A stretch of 14,029 nucleotides of DNA from Methylococcaceae bacterium. Its GTDB lineage: Bacteria > Pseudomonadota > Gammaproteobacteria > Methylococcales > Methylomonadaceae. A program made the translations under genes and the position numbers. Below the pieces are notes generated by a model, which made no database searches, was not told the origin of the DNA, and saw only the letters and a program-made list of their open reading frames with translations. Where the stretch lies: NCBI GenBank assembly GCA_013140465.1, contig JABFST010000278.1, positions 1 through 14,029 of the forward strand, in the 5' to 3' direction. Of this stretch, positions 7,607 through 14,029 are shown in pieces. Position 1 is the first letter of the stretch. The number at the start of each line of letters is the position of its first letter.

Positions 7607-7616
7607 CCCCTTGAAT

Positions 7617-7676
7617 AGGAGGAGGTTAAATAAACCTCCCCATAACCCTTCCTTTTTAAGGAGGGGGAACTGAATG
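7617..7676. repeat. Partial copy of the CCTCC/GGAGG palindromic repeat
   Basis: It contains CCTTCCTTTTTAAGGAGGGG and ends in AACTGAATG, matching the right end of the 6170-6381 element. GGAGGTT...AACCTCC pairs within it. It appears to be the right-hand remainder of a copy split by the 290-bp insertion, whose left remainder (TTTTTCACCCCACCCCTTGAAT) ends at 7316. It lies 12 bp from the stop of the convergent minus-strand gene. Confidence 0.6.
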
Positions 7677-7687
7677 TTTACAACGAC

Positions 7688-8047
7688 TCAGCTTTTACCC
7701 GGCAACATCCCCACCGAACCCGGTTTAATGCGTTTGCAAGTGACGACCACATCTTCCAAATGGCATTGGGTGTTGCCGCTGTTGTTGCCACAGCTGTTGC
7801 ACACGACTTTGCCCTTGTCTTTCACCGCTTCCACATGCCATCCATAACCTTGGGTTTGGCAAAATTTTTTGCTGTAGTTTTTAATGTTATAGGGTTTAGC
7901 GGCAGCGGCTGATGCTTCTGCTTGCGTGCTACATCCGGGCGATGGCAAGGTGTTAGCCATTAAATCCCGATAAATATATTCTGTTGCCATCACCGTACCC
8001 GAAAAAAATGCTAAGCTTAGCACTAAGCCGTGTAATTTAAGCTTCAT
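7688..8047 (-). CDS. Small exported six-cysteine protein of unknown function
   Basis: 119 residues. The start at 8047 is preferred over the longer frame because AGGAG (complement of 8054-8058) lies 6 nt upstream and the product then opens with a standard signal peptide (MKLKLHGLVLSLAFFSGTVMA, cleavage before TEYIYRD). The mature chain has six cysteines: one early (PSPGC), one mid (KKFC) and four in a C-terminal cluster (VVCNSCGNNSGNTQC ... VTC). An Ala-rich helix (EASAAAAK) lies between. The spacing differs from the module in the two plus-strand proteins, so homology is not claimed. It is probably co-transcribed with the small membrane protein 65 bp upstream on the same strand. Periplasmic or secreted location is inferred from the leader; no family is recognised. 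Confidence 0.75.
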   Translation of the reverse strand: MKLKLHGLVLSLAFFSGTVMATEYIYRDLMANTLPSPGCSTQAEASAAAAKPYNIKNYSKKFCQTQGYGWHVEAVKDKGKVVCNSCGNNSGNTQCHLEDVVVTCKRIKPGSVGMLPGKS

Positions 8048-8112
8048 GAGGGTCTCCTCTGTTATTATTATGTGGATGTTGCCAGCCAAAGGCATAAGCA
8101 AAAGCTGCCAAG

Positions 8113-8286
8113 TCAGTTCAATACCCGAATGTTCATGAGTGCGTTTTCTTCTTCAACTTGTTGCTTAATCGGGGCAAATTTGTCGTTTTCGCTTTGCTTA
8201 ATCAGCAATATGCCCGCCACGATTACAAACACGGCAATGCCTACATACAGCCAAAACCTATCTTTTTGTGCAGTTTCTTCAGTCAT
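8113..8286 (-). CDS. 57-residue single-span membrane protein
   Basis: The ATG at 8286 follows AAGGTGA (complement of 8292-8298) at good spacing; a GTG three codons earlier overlaps that ribosome site and is less likely. The product has a short charged N-terminus (MTEETAQKDRFW), one hydrophobic helix (LYVGIAVFVIVAGILLI, about residues 13-29) and a 28-residue acidic/polar tail (EEENALMNIRVLN), giving a bitopic topology. It is the first gene of a minus-strand pair with the exported Cys-rich protein. Its role could be anchoring or assisting export of that partner, which is speculation from adjacency alone. No family is recognised. Confidence 0.6.
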   Translation of the reverse strand: MTEETAQKDRFWLYVGIAVFVIVAGILLIKQSENDKFAPIKQQVEEENALMNIRVLN

Positions 8287-8345
8287 TTCAATCACCTTAC
8301 GCGTATAAGCACATCCGGCTGATGTGCGGTTGGGCCAGAAATTCA

Positions 8346-8457
8346 GATGAGCAAAACGCCTAGCCTTGGTGGAAGGGCTACTGAGACTATGAAAGAATTA
8401 ACGTAAGCTTGCTCATCGGAGTGAAAACACATGTTTTTTCACTCCAGTCTCTACTGG
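8346..8457. repeat. Run of stem-loops in the divergent intergenic region
   Basis: Three structures lie end to end. GATGAGCAA (8346-8354) pairs with TTGCTCATC (8409-8417) and encloses a TAGCC/GGGCTA hairpin. A 28-bp near-perfect palindrome follows at 8418-8445 (GGAGTGAAAA / TTTTCACTCC arms). The third is CCAGT/ACTGG at 8444-8457. A separate GCACATC/GATGTGC hairpin lies at 8310-8328. This DNA lies between the minus-strand small-protein pair and zwf and could hold operators or an RNA structure; it matches no named riboswitch I can identify. Confidence 0.5.
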
Positions 8458-8693
8458 CAGTTCGGTCAGCTATCAATATCCGCCAGTGCTTGCGTTACAG
8501 CGGTTAGTGCTTATGCAAGATAATGGCGAGTCGATACTATAAGGGCGGTTTTGCTTGCCTGTCAATAAGTTTCGATTCGACATGATTTATCGGGCGCACT
8601 GTGCTATCAACACGAATACCCCCAGATAGGTTTCCAAACCTCGCCCTAACCGAAACAAATCGAGGCAAATCAACCCTTAGCAACGCAATCAAT

Positions 8694-8723
8694 CCGACAT
8701 ACGCCGCCGAATTCTGCGATAAT
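8694..8723 (+). promoter_or_regulatory. Candidate sigma-70 promoter for zwf-edd
   Basis: CCGACA (8694-8699) and GATAAT (8718-8723) are separated by 18 bp, about 78 bp before the zwf start. The match is partial (4/6 and 5/6). The rest of 8458-8800 shows no convincing gene; a 66-codon frame at 8601-8801 has no ribosome site and no recognisable domain. Confidence 0.3.
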
Positions 8724-8800
8724 AAAATCGAAAATTCCGCAATCCTCCACCTTGTTTACCTTAACGTTTGCTGCAAACACCTGACTCAACAACCTACATA

Positions 8801-10270
8801 ATGAACGACAAAAATACTTTTAAGCCCTGTGATTTAGTAATTTATGGTGCCTTGGGCGACTTATCGAAACGCAAGCTCATCACTTCCTTGTATCGGCTGG
8901 AAAATGCCAATTTTATTGAACCCGACACGCGCATCATCGGCGTAGACCGCCACGTCATGGACAATGCCGAATTTATCGAGACTGCCCACAATAGCTTGCA
9001 GGCGTTCTTGAGTGACGACATCGACGAGGCTGTTTGGCAGCGCTTTTCAGCGCGGCTTTCGTACTTAAAAATCGATTTGATGCAGTTGGATGAATACCAT
9101 CAACTCAATGCGGTCATCGACCAAAAACACCGCATCATGGTCAACTATTTTGCGGTGTCGCCATTCTTGTTCAAAAGCATTTGCCAAGGGCTGGCGAAAT
9201 CGGGCGTGCTGACCGACAGCTCGCGCATGGTCATGGAAAAACCTATCGGTCACGACTTAAAATCCTCACGCGAAATCAACGATGTGGTCGCGAGTGTGTT
9301 TAAAGAACAGCAGGTTTACCGCATCGACCATTATCTCGGCAAAGAAACCGTACTGAATTTGCTGGCCTTGCGTTTTGCCAACTCCATTTTCACCACCAAT
9401 TGGAGCCACAACACCATCGACCATATCCAAATTACCGTTGCCGAAGAAGTGGGCATTGAAGGCCGTTGGGATTATTTTGATAAAACCGGACAATTGCGCG
9501 ATATGCTGCAAAACCATTTGCTGCAAATCTTAACGTTTATTGCGATGGAGCCGCCGGTCAACCTAGAAGCCGAAAGCATCCACAACGAAAAGATTAAAGT
9601 GCTTAAAGCCCTGCGCCCGATTACGAGCCATAACGTCGAAGAAAAAACCGTGCGCGGGCAATACACCAAAGGCTATATCAAAGGCGACGCCGTACCCGGT
9701 TATTTAGAAGAGGAAGGCGCCAACACCGAAAGCACCACCGAAAGTTTTGTTGCCTTACGCGTGGACATCGACAACTGGCGTTGGGCGGGTGTACCGTTTT
9801 ACATGCGCACAGGCAAACGCCTGACGGGTAAACGCACCGAAATTGTGGTCTACTTTAAACAGCTGCCGCATAACATCTTTACCGACAGCTTCCGCGATTT
9901 GCCGCAAAACAAGCTCATCATCCACCTACAGCCCAACGAAGGCGTAGAAATTGAGATGCTTAACAAAATCCCGGGCATTGATGAACACATCAAGCTGAAA
10001 AAAACCAAGCTGGACTTAAGTTTTTCTGATGCTTTCAAAAAAAGCCGTATTTTCGGCGGCTACGAAAAACTGGTGCTGGAAGCCATGCGCGGCAATCCCA
10101 CGCTGTTCTTAAGCCGCGAAGAAATTGAACAAGCTTGGACTTGGGTCGATTCCATCCAAAAGGCTTGGCACCATTATAAAGACACGCCCAAACCGTATGC
10201 CGCAGGCACTTGGGGCCCGGTGGCCTCGGTAGCACTGATCGCCAGAGACGGTCGTGCTTGGGAAGAATGA
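8801..10270 (+). CDS. zwf: Glucose-6-phosphate 1-dehydrogenase
   Basis: Cytoplasmic enzyme oxidising glucose 6-phosphate to 6-phosphogluconolactone with NADP+ (or NAD+), the first step of the oxidative pentose phosphate and Entner-Doudoroff routes. The 489-residue length is typical. The nucleotide-binding motif GALGDLSKRKL is at residues 16-26. The active-site signature RIDHYLGKE is around 174-182, with the catalytic His at 177. Further family blocks include VRGQYTKGY, FYMRTGKRL and WTWVDSIQKAW. The start at 8801 fits the usual N-terminus just ahead of the Rossmann motif; a TTG at 8768 would add 11 residues. No strong Shine-Dalgarno precedes it. edd follows after 31 bp, so the two form an operon. 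No pgl (lactonase) gene lies between them, so that step must be encoded elsewhere or occur spontaneously. Confidence 0.97.
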   Translation: MNDKNTFKPCDLVIYGALGDLSKRKLITSLYRLENANFIEPDTRIIGVDRHVMDNAEFIETAHNSLQAFLSDDIDEAVWQRFSARLSYLKIDLMQLDEYHQLNAVIDQKHRIMVNYFAVSPFLFKSICQGLAKSGVLTDSSRMVMEKPIGHDLKSSREINDVVASVFKEQQVYRIDHYLGKETVLNLLALRFANSIFTTNWSHNTIDHIQITVAEEVGIEGRWDYFDKTGQLRDMLQNHLLQILTFIAMEPPVNLEAESIHNEKIKVLKALRPITSHNVEEKTVRGQYTKGYIKGDAVPGYLEEEGANTESTTESFVALRVDIDNWRWAGVPFYMRTGKRLTGKRTEIVVYFKQLPHNIFTDSFRDLPQNKLIIHLQPNEGVEIEMLNKIPGIDEHIKLKKTKLDLSFSDAFKKSRIFGGYEKLVLEAMRGNPTLFLSREEIEQAWTWVDSIQKAWHHYKDTPKPYAAGTWGPVASVALIARDGRAWEE

Positions 10271-10301
10271 CCAGAATCCGTTTAACTATTGAGGAATTAC
10301 T

Positions 10302-12122
10302 ATGCACCCTATCATTGAAAAAGTGACACAAGACATCATCGAGCGTAGTCATCCCACCCGCTCTGCCTATCTTAAATATATCGACGGCGTTGCCAAAAAC
10401 GGCCCCATCCGCTCCGGCATGGGCTGTGGCAACTTGGCACATGGTTTTGCGGCGTGTAGTGCGGCAGAAAAAGCCGATCTGACGGGCGACCAAAAAGCCA
10501 ATATCGCCATCATCACCTCGTACAACGATATGTTGTCGGCACACGAACCGTACAAAGATGCGCCTGATTTAATCAAGGCCGCCATCCGTGCGGCGGGCGG
10601 TGTTGCCCAAGTTGCGGGCGGCGTACCTGCGATGTGCGACGGCATTACCCAAGGCCAACCGGGCATGGAATTGTCGCTGTTCAGCCGCGACTTAATCGCC
10701 ATGACCACCGCCATCGGCATGAGCCACAATATGTTTGACGGTGCTTTGTACTTGGGTGTTTGCGACAAAATCGTCCCGGGCTTATTGATAGGCGCACTCA
10801 GCTTTGGGCATTTGCCCGCCCTATTCGTCCCCGCAGGCCCTATGCCCAGCGGCTTGACCAACAAAGAAAAAGCCCGCGCCCGCCAAGCCTACGCGATTGG
10901 CAAAATAGGCCGTAAAGAATTGCTGGAAGCCGAATCAGCGTCGTATCACAGCCCCGGCACCTGCACTTTTTACGGGACTGCCAACAGCAACCAAATGATG
11001 ATGGAAATTATGGGGCTGCATTTGCCCGGCAGTTCTTTCATCAACCCCTACACGCCCTTACGCGATGAACTGACCCAAGCCGCCGCCAGACAAGTATTAA
11101 AATTCACCGCCTTAGGTGATGATTACCGCCCTATCGCGCACATGGTCTCAGAAAAAGCCATCGTCAACGCGGTGATTGGTTTATTGGCAACAGGTGGCTC
11201 GACTAACCACACCATGCACTTGATCGCGATTGCGCGCGCCTCGGGCATCGTGCTGAACTGGGATGATTTCGATAAGCTGTCTAAAGCCGTCCCGTTAATC
11301 GCCAAAATCTACCCCAACGGCCCAGCCGACGTAAACCACTTCCAAGCCGCAGGTGGCATGGGCGTGTTGATTGCCGAACTGTTGCGCAATGGCTTGTTGC
11401 ACGAAGACATCCTCACCGTTGCCGACCAACGCGGCATGAACAACTACACCCAAGAACCCAAACTGATCGACGGGCAATTGGTTTGGGAACCCGTACCCGA
11501 AACATCGTTAGACACCGAGGTATTAGGCACGGTCGCCAAACCGTTCGCCACCGGGGGCGGTTTGCATGTGATGCACGGCAACTTGGGGCGTGGCATCTCG
11601 AAATTGTCCGCCGTCTCCGAAGACCACCAAATCGTCGAAGCCCCAGCAGTGGTCTTTGACGACCAAGAAGACATGCTCGCGGCGTTTAAACGCGGCGAAC
11701 TGGAAAAAGACTTTGTTGCCGTCATCCGCTACCAAGGCCCACGCTCCAACGGTATGCCAGAACTGCACAAACTCACGCCCCCATTAGGCGTATTGCAAGA
11801 CAAAGGCTTTAAAGTGGCGTTAGTGACCGACGGGCGCATGTCCGGTGCATCAGGCAAAGTCCCTTCGGTGATCCATCTATGCCCCGAATGTGAAGCGGGC
11901 GGGCCCTTGGCAAAAGTGTTGGACGGCGACATTATTTCGCTCAACTTGCAAACTGGCGATGTTAATGTGTTGGTCAGCGAAACCGAATTTAACGCCCGCG
12001 TCGCCATCCCCAATCGCGCCAAAAACCACCATTACGGTATGGGTCGGGAAATGTTCGGACGTTTCCGCTTGAATGCGTCTTCGGCGGAAACTGGGGCGAG
12101 TAATTTGTTTGTTTGTGATTGA
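10302..12122 (+). CDS. edd: 6-Phosphogluconate dehydratase
   Basis: Dehydrates 6-phosphogluconate to 2-keto-3-deoxy-6-phosphogluconate (KDPG), the signature reaction of the Entner-Doudoroff pathway. It is an iron-sulfur enzyme of the IlvD/Edd family in the cytoplasm. At 606 residues it matches the family length. Visible blocks are [19 protein letters not shown] (from Cys112), VCDKIVPG (Cys154), [14 protein letters not shown] (Cys221), the glycine-rich [11 protein letters not shown], and the C-terminal signature [10 protein letters not shown] (from 510). Cys154 and Cys221 are likely cluster ligands by family knowledge. The start is supported by GAGGAA shortly before the ATG. It is translated from the zwf transcript. 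Downstream, the expected neighbour eda is displaced by about 1.75 kb of accessory DNA. Confidence 0.98.
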   Translation: MHPIIEKVTQDIIERSHPTRSAYLKYIDGVAKNGPIRSGMGCGNLAHGFAACSAAEKADLTGDQKANIAIITSYNDMLSAHEPYKDAPDLIKAAIRAAGGVAQVAGGVPAMCDGITQGQPGMELSLFSRDLIAMTTAIGMSHNMFDGALYLGVCDKIVPGLLIGALSFGHLPALFVPAGPMPSGLTNKEKARARQAYAIGKIGRKELLEAESASYHSPGTCTFYGTANSNQMMMEIMGLHLPGSSFINPYTPLRDELTQAAARQVLKFTALGDDYRPIAHMVSEKAIVNAVIGLLATGGSTNHTMHLIAIARASGIVLNWDDFDKLSKAVPLIAKIYPNGPADVNHFQAAGGMGVLIAELLRNGLLHEDILTVADQRGMNNYTQEPKLIDGQLVWEPVPETSLDTEVLGTVAKPFATGGGLHVMHGNLGRGISKLSAVSEDHQIVEAPAVVFDDQEDMLAAFKRGELEKDFVAVIRYQGPRSNGMPELHKLTPPLGVLQDKGFKVALVTDGRMSGASGKVPSVIHLCPECEAGGPLAKVLDGDIISLNLQTGDVNVLVSETEFNARVAIPNRAKNHHYGMGREMFGRFRLNASSAETGASNLFVCD

Positions 12123-12294
12123 GGGGTAGATTAAAGCATCATTCCCATGCGCTCAGCCACCTACGTTTAAGGCAATCCAGTCGGAGTGCAACGGCTTTAG
12201 ACGTTGCCTTGTAAGCGATAAAACTGGGAATACTAAGTCTAAGTTTGGTAAACGCCTTAAGCGCAGCGCGTGGGGATAATGAAATATTGCTATT

Positions 12295-12588
12295 ATGAAC
12301 ATAAAATTTGTATGGGACGAGCATAAGGCAGTACGCAATTTGCAAAAACATCAGATTAGCTTTGAGATGGCAACACGCATTTTTGCCGACCCGTTTGCCC
12401 TGGCCTATCAAGATCGTATCGAGAATGGCGAATACCGATGGCAAACTATCGGCATGGTTGATGGTTGTTTACTCTTGCTTGCCGCACATACCACTGAAGA
12501 AAACAACGATACAGAAATCATTCGGATTATCTCCGCAAGACGCGCAGACCCTAAAGAGAGAAAACGTTATGAACAAGCCATTAGATGA
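12295..12588 (+). CDS. brnT: BrnT-family toxin (type II toxin-antitoxin)
   Basis: 97 residues with the DUF497/BrnT pattern: WDEHKAVRNLQKHQISFEMA near the start, FADPFA, and the C-terminal IISARRADPKERKRYE. Characterised BrnT proteins are RelE-fold ribonucleases that cleave RNA and halt translation, and are neutralised by BrnA. The His/Lys/Arg/Glu-rich conserved blocks are intact, so the toxin is probably functional (inference). The antitoxin gene overlaps its last 20 bases. The start has no clear Shine-Dalgarno; the 12123-12294 spacer holds only degenerate palindromic DNA (CAACGGC...CGTTG). BrnTA pairs are normally autorepressed through the antitoxin, so an operator just upstream is expected but not identified. 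Confidence 0.9.
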   Translation: MNIKFVWDEHKAVRNLQKHQISFEMATRIFADPFALAYQDRIENGEYRWQTIGMVDGCLLLLAAHTTEENNDTEIIRIISARRADPKERKRYEQAIR

Positions 12589-12889
12589 CCAGTATTTTTC
12601 ACTAAATGTAGCCGCTACGCTGACTGTGCAACAACAAGCAGAAATCGCCGCATTAAAAGCCATGCCAGATGAGGCAATTGATTATAGTGACATCCCGCCT
12701 TTGACCGAAGAGTTTTGGCAAAATGCAGTGCGCAATCCTTTTTACAAGCCAAGCAAAACAACCACTACCGTGCGTGTCGATACCGACGTTTTGTTGTGGT
12801 TAAAATCCAAAGGTAAAGGCTATCAAAACCAAATGAATGCCATATTGCGGGCAGAAATGCTTAAGGAGTTTGAGCAGTTGCATCATTAA
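12569..12889 (+). CDS. brnA: BrnA-family antitoxin
   Basis: The real start is the ATG at 12569, inside the end of brnT (20-nt overlap, different frame), behind AGAGAGAAAACGTT. The frame is open further upstream, but that part is antisense-of-sense to brnT and carries no domain. The 106-residue product has an N-terminal acidic region (MPDEAIDYSDIPPLTEEFWQ) and a C-terminal ribbon-helix-helix-like DNA-binding part (TTVRVDTDVLLWLKSKGKGYQNQMNAILRAEML), the hallmark of BrnA. It should bind and neutralise BrnT and repress the operon. The gene order toxin then antitoxin is usual for this family. Confidence 0.88.
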   Translation: MNKPLDDQYFSLNVAATLTVQQQAEIAALKAMPDEAIDYSDIPPLTEEFWQNAVRNPFYKPSKTTTTVRVDTDVLLWLKSKGKGYQNQMNAILRAEMLKEFEQLHH

Positions 12890-12953
12890 CACAAATGGCT
12901 ACACCGTTTTGATGGTTCGTGCCACTAGCTTTAAGTTAAAAAAAGAAACTCAT

Positions 12954-13003
12954 CGTTCCCACGCTCCGCGTGGGAATGAATCCGGCAACGCTCCAGCGTT
13001 GCC
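12954..13003 (+). repeat. REP unit A, upstream of the RAYT gene
   Basis: Two consecutive hairpins: TTCCCACGC/GCGTGGGAA (12956-12976) and GGCAACGCT/AGCGTTGCC (12984-13003), joined by TGAATCC. The same unit recurs in the same orientation at 13796-13844 and in inverted form downstream of the RAYT stop. It ends 20 bp before the RAYT start. Confidence 0.9.
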
Positions 13004-13022
13004 TAGGCCATGAAAAAGCACT

Positions 13023-13553
13023 ATGGGCAGAAGCCGCTACACCATTACCGAAGCCGATAAGCCACACTTTATGACGTGTACGGTACTGGAATGGCTGCCA
13101 GTTTTTACCCGCCCTGACACCATGCAGATAGTGCTGGATTGCTGGCGTTACCAACGGGAACATGCTGCCCTAAAGCTCTACGGTTACGTTATTTTAGAAA
13201 ACCATTTACACTTTATTGCCCAAGCGAACGATTTGAACAAGTGTGTGCATGGCTTTAAATCTTATACCGCAAGGCAAATACTGGATTATCTTGAGCTGCA
13301 TCATGCCGAACGCTTGTTATCGCGGTTACGCTTTGCCAAACGGGCGCACAAAACCGACCGGGAATATCAGTTTTGGCAAGAAGGTGTACATGCTGAACTT
13401 ATATTTAGTGAAGCGATGATGCGTGAAAAGTTGGCTTATATTCATGCTAATCCGGTAAAACGGGGTTATGTCCGTTTGCCCGAACATTGGTGTTATTCAA
13501 GTGCCAGTCATTATGCGGGCTTAGAAAGCCTTATTGAAATTGATCCTTGGTAA
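13023..13553 (+). CDS. REP-associated tyrosine transposase (RAYT, Y1/IS200-like HUH family)
   Basis: A 176-residue single-strand DNA transposase-like enzyme. The HUH metal-binding motif is ENHLHFI with His61 and His63, and the likely nucleophile is Tyr81 in GFKSYTARQ. The C-terminal YIHANPVKRGYV and PEHWCYSSASHYAG blocks are standard for RAYTs. Such proteins bind and cleave REP hairpins. REP units lie on both sides of this gene, so it has its own substrates in cis. The ORF is intact and of normal length. There is no strong ribosome site before the ATG. It is inserted together with brnTA between edd and eda. Confidence 0.95.
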   Translation: MGRSRYTITEADKPHFMTCTVLEWLPVFTRPDTMQIVLDCWRYQREHAALKLYGYVILENHLHFIAQANDLNKCVHGFKSYTARQILDYLELHHAERLLSRLRFAKRAHKTDREYQFWQEGVHAELIFSEAMMREKLAYIHANPVKRGYVRLPEHWCYSSASHYAGLESLIEIDPW

Positions 13554-13555
13554 GA

Positions 13556-13601
13556 AGACGCTGGAGCGTCTGGGGCGGCATTCCCACGCGGAGCGTGGGA
13601 A
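13556..13601 (-). repeat. REP unit B, inverted, directly after the RAYT stop
   Basis: AGACGC/GCGTCT hairpin at 13556-13571, then TTCCCACGC/GCGTGGGAA at 13581-13601, in the opposite order to unit A. It starts 2 bp after the RAYT stop codon. With A it gives the inverted-pair arrangement typical of BIMEs. Confidence 0.9.
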
Positions 13602-13603
13602 CG

Positions 13604-13723
13604 ATGAATATCCATGCCAATCCGGTAAAACGCGGTTATGTTCGTTTGCCCGAACATTGGTGTGATTCAAGTGCCAGTCATTATGCGGGCTTAGAAAGCC
13701 TTATTGAAATTGATCCTTGGTAA
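13604..13723 (+). pseudogene. Duplicated 3' fragment of a RAYT gene
   Basis: A 39-codon open frame whose ATG arises from the preceding REP unit (GAACGATGAA). It encodes the RAYT C-terminus from IHANPVKRGYV to IEIDPW and stops at the same codon. It lacks the HUH motif and tyrosine, so it cannot be a transposase. The enclosing copy, 13608-13776, repeats 13438-13606 with a 170-bp offset. There are five substitutions in the first 57 bp (four silent, one Tyr to Asp) and perfect identity over the last 112 bp, including the REP unit. Confidence 0.9.
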
Positions 13724-13725
13724 GA

Positions 13726-13771
13726 AGACGCTGGAGCGTCTGGGGCGGCATTCCCACGCGGAGCGTGGGAA
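13726..13771 (-). repeat. REP unit C, inverted, second copy
   Basis: It is identical to unit B and follows the duplicated RAYT tail in the same position relative to the stop codon. Hairpins are at 13726-13741 and 13751-13771. Confidence 0.9.
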
Positions 13772-13795
13772 CGATGTGTCTACTACCTTTACTAT

Positions 13796-13844
13796 CGTTC
13801 CCACGCTCTGCGTGGGAATGAATCCGGCAACGCTCCAGCGTTGC
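13796..13844 (+). repeat. REP unit D, same orientation as A
   Basis: TTCCCACGCTCTGCGTGGGAA at 13798-13818 differs from unit A by one loop base. The second hairpin, GGCAACGCT/AGCGTTGC, is at 13826-13844, with its last base pair lost. Units A and D are direct repeats bracketing the whole RAYT region. Confidence 0.88.
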
Positions 13845-13876
13845 TATGCTAACCCTACACAACCCAACTCAAAATT

Positions 13877-14029
13877 ATGAACACATCCCACTGGAAAATC
13901 CAACCCAAAGACGTTTTAAACGCAGGCCCTGTCATGCCCGTTATGGTCATCCAAAACCTCGACGACGCAGTACCCTTGGCGAAAGCCTTGGTGGCTGGCG
14001 GTATCCGCGTGCTGGAAATCACTTTGCGC
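13877..14029 (+). CDS. eda: KDPG/KHG aldolase (3' end outside window)
   Basis: The first 51 codons of 2-keto-3-deoxy-6-phosphogluconate aldolase, the enzyme that splits KDPG into pyruvate and glyceraldehyde 3-phosphate. The visible N-terminus has [21 protein letters not shown] and [12 protein letters not shown], where Glu47 corresponds to the catalytic Glu of the family. The Schiff-base lysine lies beyond the right edge. Its place after edd completes the Entner-Doudoroff set, but the intervening brnTA/RAYT island means it probably needs its own promoter. The start is the only ATG giving the family N-terminus; no clear Shine-Dalgarno is seen. Confidence 0.95.
   Translation, partial: MNTSHWKIQPKDVLNAGPVMPVMVIQNLDDAVPLAKALVAGGIRVLEITLR

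Noticed and set aside
5946..7676. CRISPR-like array, considered because of the many repeats
   Set aside because: The repeats are of several unrelated families, irregularly spaced, long and palindromic; there are no regular spacers and no cas genes.
7111..8395. Shared string GACTATGAAAG at about 7109 and 8384 as a further dispersed repeat
   Set aside because: The match is short and the flanks do not align convincingly beyond it.
8601..8801. 66-codon plus-strand frame upstream of zwf
   Set aside because: No ribosome site, no domain, and it overlaps the candidate zwf promoter and the zwf start; treated as chance.
12308..12568. Upstream extension of the BrnA frame
   Set aside because: It lies wholly inside brnT in another frame and encodes no recognisable domain; the family N-terminus fits the ATG at 12569.

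Overview
The window looks like a chromosomal segment of a gammaproteobacterium with moderate GC content. The evidence is a complete zwf-edd pair with the start of eda (Entner-Doudoroff pathway), a CHASE2-type class III cyclase, and an intergenic load of REP and MITE-like palindromes. A methanotroph-like member of Methylococcales would fit, but that is an inference and no gene here settles it.

Layout. (1) 1-5436: a CHASE2 / class III nucleotide cyclase, truncated by the left window edge, is followed on the same strand by a 1115-residue exported protein that joins a FecR domain, a TPR array and a C-terminal outer-membrane beta-barrel. The two are probably one transcription unit. Together they have the parts for signalling across the cell envelope. 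(2) 5437-8800: a repeat-rich accessory stretch. It holds two small exported proteins that share a near-identical six-cysteine C-terminal module and also share the DNA downstream of their stops, then a minus-strand pair (a 57-residue single-span membrane protein followed by a 119-residue exported six-cysteine protein). Between them lie several palindromic repeat families, including a 290-bp MITE-like element with inverted termini and a 10-bp target duplication, inserted inside another repeat. (3) 8801-12122: zwf and edd, 31 bp apart, giving glucose-6-phosphate oxidation and 6-phosphogluconate dehydration. (4) 12123-13876: an accessory island between edd and eda, with a BrnT/BrnA toxin-antitoxin pair and a REP-associated tyrosine transposase (RAYT). 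The RAYT is surrounded by four REP units and followed by a 169-bp near-duplicate of its own 3' end. (5) 13877 to the right edge: the start of eda (KDPG aldolase), which completes the pathway.

The points most worth a second look are: the cyclase, whose purine-recognition Lys/Asp pair appears replaced by Asp/Arg; the FecR-TPR-barrel partner; the duplicated cysteine module linked to a repeat; the nested MITE; and the mosaic duplication of the RAYT tail.
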